Shown here: piece after piece, positions 30,522 through 34,883 of the stretch
Layout: every line of letters begins with the position of its first letter
How positions within the stretch are numbered: position 1 is the first letter of the stretch
DNA from: Alphaproteobacteria bacterium
GTDB lineage: Bacteria; Pseudomonadota; Alphaproteobacteria; Rs-D84; SZUA-605
Reading direction: 5' to 3'
NCBI GenBank assembly: GCA_003250835.1
Contig: QKJL01000020.1
Span: forward strand, 1 to 34,883
Length of the DNA stretch: 34,883 bases
Notes under the pieces: model-generated
The model's database searches: none
What the model saw: only the letters and a program-made list of their open reading frames with translations
Told to the model about the DNA's origin: nothing
Position numbers and translations under genes: made by a program

Positions 30522-30550
30522 TTGAAAATTCTGAACATTCAGAATATACT
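30522..30550 (+). promoter_or_regulatory. Candidate proximal valS promoter with palindrome in the spacer
   Basis: TTGAAA-17 bp-TATACT; ATTCTGAA CA TTCAGAAT at 30528-30545. Confidence 0.6.
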
Positions 30551-30581
30551 CCAATGATCAAAAACAACAAGGATACAAACG

Positions 30582-33023
30582 ATGATAAAGATTAATATGA
30601 TTGAAAAAGGTTTCGACACAGCAGAACTCGAAACACGTAATCAAAAATTCTGGGATGAAAACAACTTTTGGGCATGTAACCCAAATTCAGATAAAAAACC
30701 TTTCTGTACAATGATGCCTCCTCCAAATATCACTGGATCTTTGCATATGGGACATATGTTAAATAATGCAACAACTGATTTCATGTGCCGTTATAAACGT
30801 ATGAAAGGATTTGACGTTCTTTGGCAACCTGGTACAGATCACGCAGCAATCGCAGCTCAAATGTTATTCGAAAAAGAACTTACAAAAAATAAAATCCGAA
30901 AAGAAGATCTTGGCCGTGAAGAATTCTTGCGTCAAATGTGGGAATGGGCAAACGGGATCGACTCAACAATCAAATCACAACTTCGTCGCCTTGGGGTAAC
31001 ACCTGATTGGAAACGCGAACGCTTCACATTAGATGAAGGTCTATCACACGCTGTACGTAAAGTATTCGTTGAAATGTATAAACGCGATATGATTTACCGC
31101 GGATCATACATGGTAAATTGGTGTCCAAAACAACAAACCGTACTTTCTGATCTCGAAGTAGAAAATAAAGAAGAAAATGGAAAGATGTACTACATCAAAT
31201 ATCCAGTTGATGGGACAAATGAAACAATCACTATTGGAACAACACGCCCTGAAACAATGTTTGGGGATATGGCTGTAGCTGTATCAGCAGATGATGATCG
31301 TTACAAACACTTAGTCGGTAAAATGATTAACCTTCCATTTACAGATCGTCAAATTCCAATTATTACAGACGAACATGCAGATCCTGAAAAAGGAACAGGC
31401 GCTGTAAAAATCACACCAGCACATGACTTTAATGATTTCGAGGTAGGAAAACGTCACAATCTTCCTGAATTAACAGTCATGAATGCATATGCAAAAATGA
31501 ATGAAAACGCACCAGAAAAATACCAAGGTATGAACCGTTTTGATTGCCGTAAATCTGTTATTGAAGATTTAAAAGAATTGGGACTGTTTGAAAAAGCCGA
31601 AGATCAAATTATGCAAATACCATATTCAGAACGTGGCGGCGTAGTTGTTGAACCACGTATCACAACACAATGGTATGCACGTGCAACAAAACTTGCTGAT
31701 AAAGCAATCCAAGTAGTAGAAGATGGAGAAATCACATTCCAACCAGAACACCGTAAAAACCTTTATATGGCATGGATGCGTGAAATCAAAGACTGGTGTA
31801 TCTCTCGTCAATTATGGTGGGGACATCAAATCCCAGCATGGTATGCAGAAGACGGGACAACATTCGTAGAAGAAACAGAAGAAGAAGCCCATCACGTTGC
31901 TGAATTACACTTTGGAAAACCTGTAGAATTGACACGTGACCAAGATAGCTTAGACACATGGTTCTCATCTGGTCTATGGCCATTCTCAACACTCGGCTGG
32001 CCAGACCAAACAAAAGAATTAGATCGTTATTACACAACAGATTATCTAAGCACAGCAGCAGATATTATCTTCTTTTGGGTAGCCCGTATGATCATGATGG
32101 GATTGGATACAACAGGAAAAATTCCTTTCAAACATGTATATTTCCATGGATTAGTACGTGATGCAAAAGGACAAAAAATGTCTAAAACAAAAGGGAATGG
32201 AACAGATCCAAAAGAACCAATGGATAAATATGGCGTAGATGCATTACGTTACTGGGCGGCTGGTATCCCAATGGGGGCAGATGGAAAATATAATGATGAT
32301 GATGTAAAAATTGGGCGTAAATTAATTGTAAAATTATGGAATGCCACCCGTTTTGGATTAATGCAATTAGAAGAAAATTTTGATCCATCAGCAACAGCTT
32401 TGCCTGTATCTGAACGAACATTGGAAGATCGTTGGTTATTATCAGAATTAAATAAAACAATTGCTGAACATGCACGTTACATGGATAAATATGATAACTT
32501 CCAAGCACGTAACACGATTGATACATTTTTCTGGAATACATTCTGTGATAACTATCTTGAAATTATCAAAGACCGTTTCTGGAACCCAGAACGTTATAAT
32601 GATGCGGCACGGGTATCGGCTCAATGGACACTATGGGAATCTCTCCGTACAATCATCGGATTATTTGCACCATTTATTCCATTTATAACAGAAGAATTAT
32701 ACCAACAAATCTTTAAACAATTCGAAGGAACGGAAACACTGCACTTAACAACATTCCCAGAAGTAAAAGATGAATGGAATACAAATGTCGATGATATGAA
32801 AGGAATGTTAGATGTATTGCATGCAATCCGTCAACAACGTACAAATGATAAACTTGGAACAGGACAAGTAGAAACAGTAGCAATTACAACAAACATAGAA
32901 TTGTTTGAACTACTCAAAAAATACGAAACCATGATGCAAGCAATCGCACGTACAGAAAACTTAGAATTGGAAAGTGGTTCAGATGAAATTAAAATCAAAA
33001 TCACCCCAAAACTAAAAGACTAA
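30582..33023 (+). CDS. valS: Valyl-tRNA synthetase (short form)
   Basis: PPPNITGSLHMGHMLNNATTDFMCRYKRMKGFDVLWQPGTDHAAI...KMSKTKGNGTDP; SD AAGGA. Confidence 0.95.
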   Translation: MIKINMIEKGFDTAELETRNQKFWDENNFWACNPNSDKKPFCTMMPPPNITGSLHMGHMLNNATTDFMCRYKRMKGFDVLWQPGTDHAAIAAQMLFEKELTKNKIRKEDLGREEFLRQMWEWANGIDSTIKSQLRRLGVTPDWKRERFTLDEGLSHAVRKVFVEMYKRDMIYRGSYMVNWCPKQQTVLSDLEVENKEENGKMYYIKYPVDGTNETITIGTTRPETMFGDMAVAVSADDDRYKHLVGKMINLPFTDRQIPIITDEHADPEKGTGAVKITPAHDFNDFEVGKRHNLPELTVMNAYAKMNENAPEKYQGMNRFDCRKSVIEDLKELGLFEKAEDQIMQIPYSERGGVVVEPRITTQWYARATKLADKAIQVVEDGEITFQPEHRKNLYMAWMREIKDWCISRQLWWGHQIPAWYAEDGTTFVEETEEEAHHVAELHFGKPVELTRDQDSLDTWFSSGLWPFSTLGWPDQTKELDRYYTTDYLSTAADIIFFWVARMIMMGLDTTGKIPFKHVYFHGLVRDAKGQKMSKTKGNGTDPKEPMDKYGVDALRYWAAGIPMGADGKYNDDDVKIGRKLIVKLWNATRFGLMQLEENFDPSATALPVSERTLEDRWLLSELNKTIAEHARYMDKYDNFQARNTIDTFFWNTFCDNYLEIIKDRFWNPERYNDAARVSAQWTLWESLRTIIGLFAPFIPFITEELYQQIFKQFEGTETLHLTTFPEVKDEWNTNVDDMKGMLDVLHAIRQQRTNDKLGTGQVETVAITTNIELFELLKKYETMMQAIARTENLELESGSDEIKIKITPKLKD

Positions 33024-33026
33024 AAC

Positions 33027-33058
33027 AAAAAGCCCAGTTTAAAAACTGGGCTTTTTTT
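33027..33058 (+). terminator. Intrinsic terminator after valS
   Basis: AGCCCAGTTT AAA AACTGGGCTTTTTTT. Confidence 0.85.
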
Positions 33059-33193
33059 ATAATAACTTAAAATTTATTCACCTTTCACAAGGTAGCTCTT
33101 TGTGTAGGGGGATTAGCCCTACGATAGATGATTAAACGACCTCCTTTCTGTTTCTTTATAATAGGAAACAAAAAAACCCTTTAATTTTATGGG

Positions 33194-33214
33194 AAAGAGC
33201 AGATTCTCTTTTTT
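33194..33214 (+). terminator. Terminator-like hairpin (candidate sRNA 1)
   Basis: AAAGAG CAGATT CTCTTTTTTT. Confidence 0.45.
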
Positions 33215-33493
33215 AATTAATAACTAAAAATTAAATTCAGAAATCTATCCATAGGCAACATGTTAAAAAGTGGAACAATACATTTACTAATTTAAACCTG
33301 GTAAAAAGAATACACAAAAAAACAAACATTTGTCAATAAATCAATTGACTTTTTAAAAAAAAAGTTTAACCATAAACACAAAAGAAATTATTGAAAATAC
33401 TATATATGAAATATCATCGCCTAATAAATAGTTAATAGTTGTTATATTACACACCACAAACCCTCCTGATGATATTTGATTTTTCCTAGGAAA

Positions 33494-33525
33494 GCTCTTA
33501 CGCCTGTAAGAGCCTTCTCTTTTTT
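33494..33525 (+). terminator. Terminator hairpin (candidate sRNA 2)
   Basis: GCTCTTAC GCCT GTAAGAGC CTTCTCTTTTTT, with no ORF upstream. Confidence 0.65.
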
Positions 33526-33626
33526 AAAATCTTCTCTTGATGTTACCTGGTCAGGTAATATCCTCTTCAATACAGATTAACGGTTATAGGTTTTACTGTT
33601 AATTAATGAATAATAGGTTTCCCTCC

Positions 33627-33660
33627 GCCCATTCAAATTCTTGAATGGGCACTTTTTCTT
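33627..33660 (+). terminator. Terminator hairpin (candidate sRNA 3)
   Basis: GCCCATTCAA ATTC TTGAATGGGC ACTTTTTCTTTT, with no ORF upstream. Confidence 0.7.
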
Positions 33661-33745
33661 TTAACTTTTATTCATTTCCAAAATCGGGTATAATAAAAGC
33701 TGTTTAATTACGATAATTTTTTAATTAAAAGGATTAGGGTTAAAA

Positions 33746-34597
33746 ATGGTAAGTCAAAAAAAATCAGTTAATTTAATCTTCATCTCACTTGTCATCTTAG
33801 TGATTGGTGGGGCATTTTTAATTGCATCTCTGTGGTCTGAAATGAAACAAAAAGAAACAGCATTCGAAGCTGTATCAGCAATCGAAAGCATTAAAACAGA
33901 ATTGCAATTATTAAAAACAGCAAACACAAATTTTGAAACAGCTGAAAAAGAATTCATTTCCATCAAAGAAGAATTTGAAGTTATCAAAGAACAATTAACT
34001 AAAATTAATACAGAATATGCAAAACAAATTGATGTAGAAAATTTAGATAAACGTATCAAAGAATTAGAAGAAAAAAATAAAATCTTTTCCAACGAAAATT
34101 TTCTAAAACTAAATGCATTATATCAATTACGCTTTGCCATCTCATCTGAAAAAGCATACACAGTTGAATTAAACATCTTAAAAAAATTAGATTCAGAAGA
34201 AACAGCGTTTGAAACGTTAGAACAAACACAAGAAGGCCTCCCAACAATTACCGCCTTAACAGAAGAATTTAAAAACATTCAACAACAGATGAATAATGAA
34301 AAAAAAGAAAAAGGCATTAAGGGTGTGTGGGTCAAAATAAAAAATTTAATCCGAATTCAAAAAATTAATACGGACAGTTCAGATACATCAACACCTGCAA
34401 TTATGCAACGAATCGAAAAAAATTTGACTGAAAATAATCTAAATAAAGTAGTAGTGGAATTAGAAACATTAAAAACAACTGACACAGAAACATTTACATT
34501 TTTCGAAGCGTGGAATACGAAAATAAATCAACGTCAAAACACATTAAAAACACTTGATGAATTAACACAAAAATACTTAAAAAATATAAAGGACTAA
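33746..34597 (+). CDS. Single-TM coiled-coil protein, Mic60/mitofilin-like by architecture and position
   Basis: N-terminal TM SVNLIFISLVILVIGGAFLIASLW, long coiled coil, directly upstream of a putative HemY-type gene. Confidence 0.55.
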   Translation: MVSQKKSVNLIFISLVILVIGGAFLIASLWSEMKQKETAFEAVSAIESIKTELQLLKTANTNFETAEKEFISIKEEFEVIKEQLTKINTEYAKQIDVENLDKRIKELEEKNKIFSNENFLKLNALYQLRFAISSEKAYTVELNILKKLDSEETAFETLEQTQEGLPTITALTEEFKNIQQQMNNEKKEKGIKGVWVKIKNLIRIQKINTDSSDTSTPAIMQRIEKNLTENNLNKVVVELETLKTTDTETFTFFEAWNTKINQRQNTLKTLDELTQKYLKNIKD

Positions 34598-34601
34598 ACC
34601 A

Positions 34602-34883
34602 ATGAAAATTTTCCGTTTACTAAAATTTTTATTAATCGCTGGAATTTTAATATTCTTATACCTCCACCCAGGAGACATCGATATTAAATGGCTAAACTAT
34701 CATATTCAATTATCCATCTTCGTAGGGCTCATCTTGTTAACAGGTGTAATCTATGTGATTTTATTAGCCTTCCGTACATCCCGATTTTTATTCCATGATA
34801 TTGGAATGAAACGTAGTATTAAAAAAGAAAATAACACATATAAAATTTTATTTAAAGCTGCAATAAATCTATTCACAGGAGCA
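34602..34883 (+). CDS. HemY-like membrane protein, N-terminus (cut by window edge)
   Basis: MKIFRLLKFLLIAGILIFLYLHPGDIDIKWLNYHIQLSIFVGLILLTGVIYVILLAFRTSRFLFHDIGMKRS; two TM segments. Confidence 0.6.
   Translation, partial: MKIFRLLKFLLIAGILIFLYLHPGDIDIKWLNYHIQLSIFVGLILLTGVIYVILLAFRTSRFLFHDIGMKRSIKKENNTYKILFKAAINLFTGA

Noticed and set aside
30528-30545. LexA/SOS box at valS promoter
   Set aside because: ATTCTGAACATTCAGAAT does not match the GTTCN7GTTC/GAACN7GAAC alphaproteobacterial LexA box or other SOS boxes I know.
33541-33572. SRP (4.5S) RNA because of ACCTGGTCAGGT
   Set aside because: Lacks the GGAAGNAGCAGCC-type helix 8 context; it is a simple short hairpin.
1-34883. tRNA/rRNA genes, transposons, integrases, phage or toxin-antitoxin loci
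   Set aside because: No matching sequence features or protein motifs found on either strand by eye.

Overview
AT-rich window from a bacterial chromosome. Gene content and order point to an alphaproteobacterium: S10-spc-alpha ribosomal block with adk after secY, an MxxTHVGxRLRxRR-type HTH regulator, zapA/DUF4164, and a putative HemY-type gene preceded by a Mic60/mitofilin-like gene. From left to right: a partial cysS, NUDIX, EamA transporter and archaeal/eukaryal-type tyrS cluster (minus strand) behind a T-box-like leader; HTH regulator; zapA and DUF4164-like; rph; orphan ORF; rplQ through rpsJ with adk and secY; a separate tuf; a large secreted repeat protein; greA; a free-standing RpoA-CTD-like ORF; mutL and pgi; a small membrane protein; valS; a Mic60-like protein; and a HemY-like N-terminus (cut by the window end). 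The most interesting signals are regulatory: (1) a T-box antiterminator/terminator switch before an archaeal-type tyrS in an apparently alphaproteobacterial genome; (2) a 15-aa peptide with six Val codons (MTHSYTVFVVVNVVA*) that looks leaderless, directly upstream of valS; (3) an intrinsic terminator in the greA 5'UTR, like E. coli GraL; (4) an ORF-free interval after valS with three CCUCC motifs and terminator hairpins, resembling a small RNA cluster; (5) a stand-alone alpha-CTD-like protein next to a candidate ncRNA. All calls come from reading the sequence by eye. No database searches or folding programs were run.
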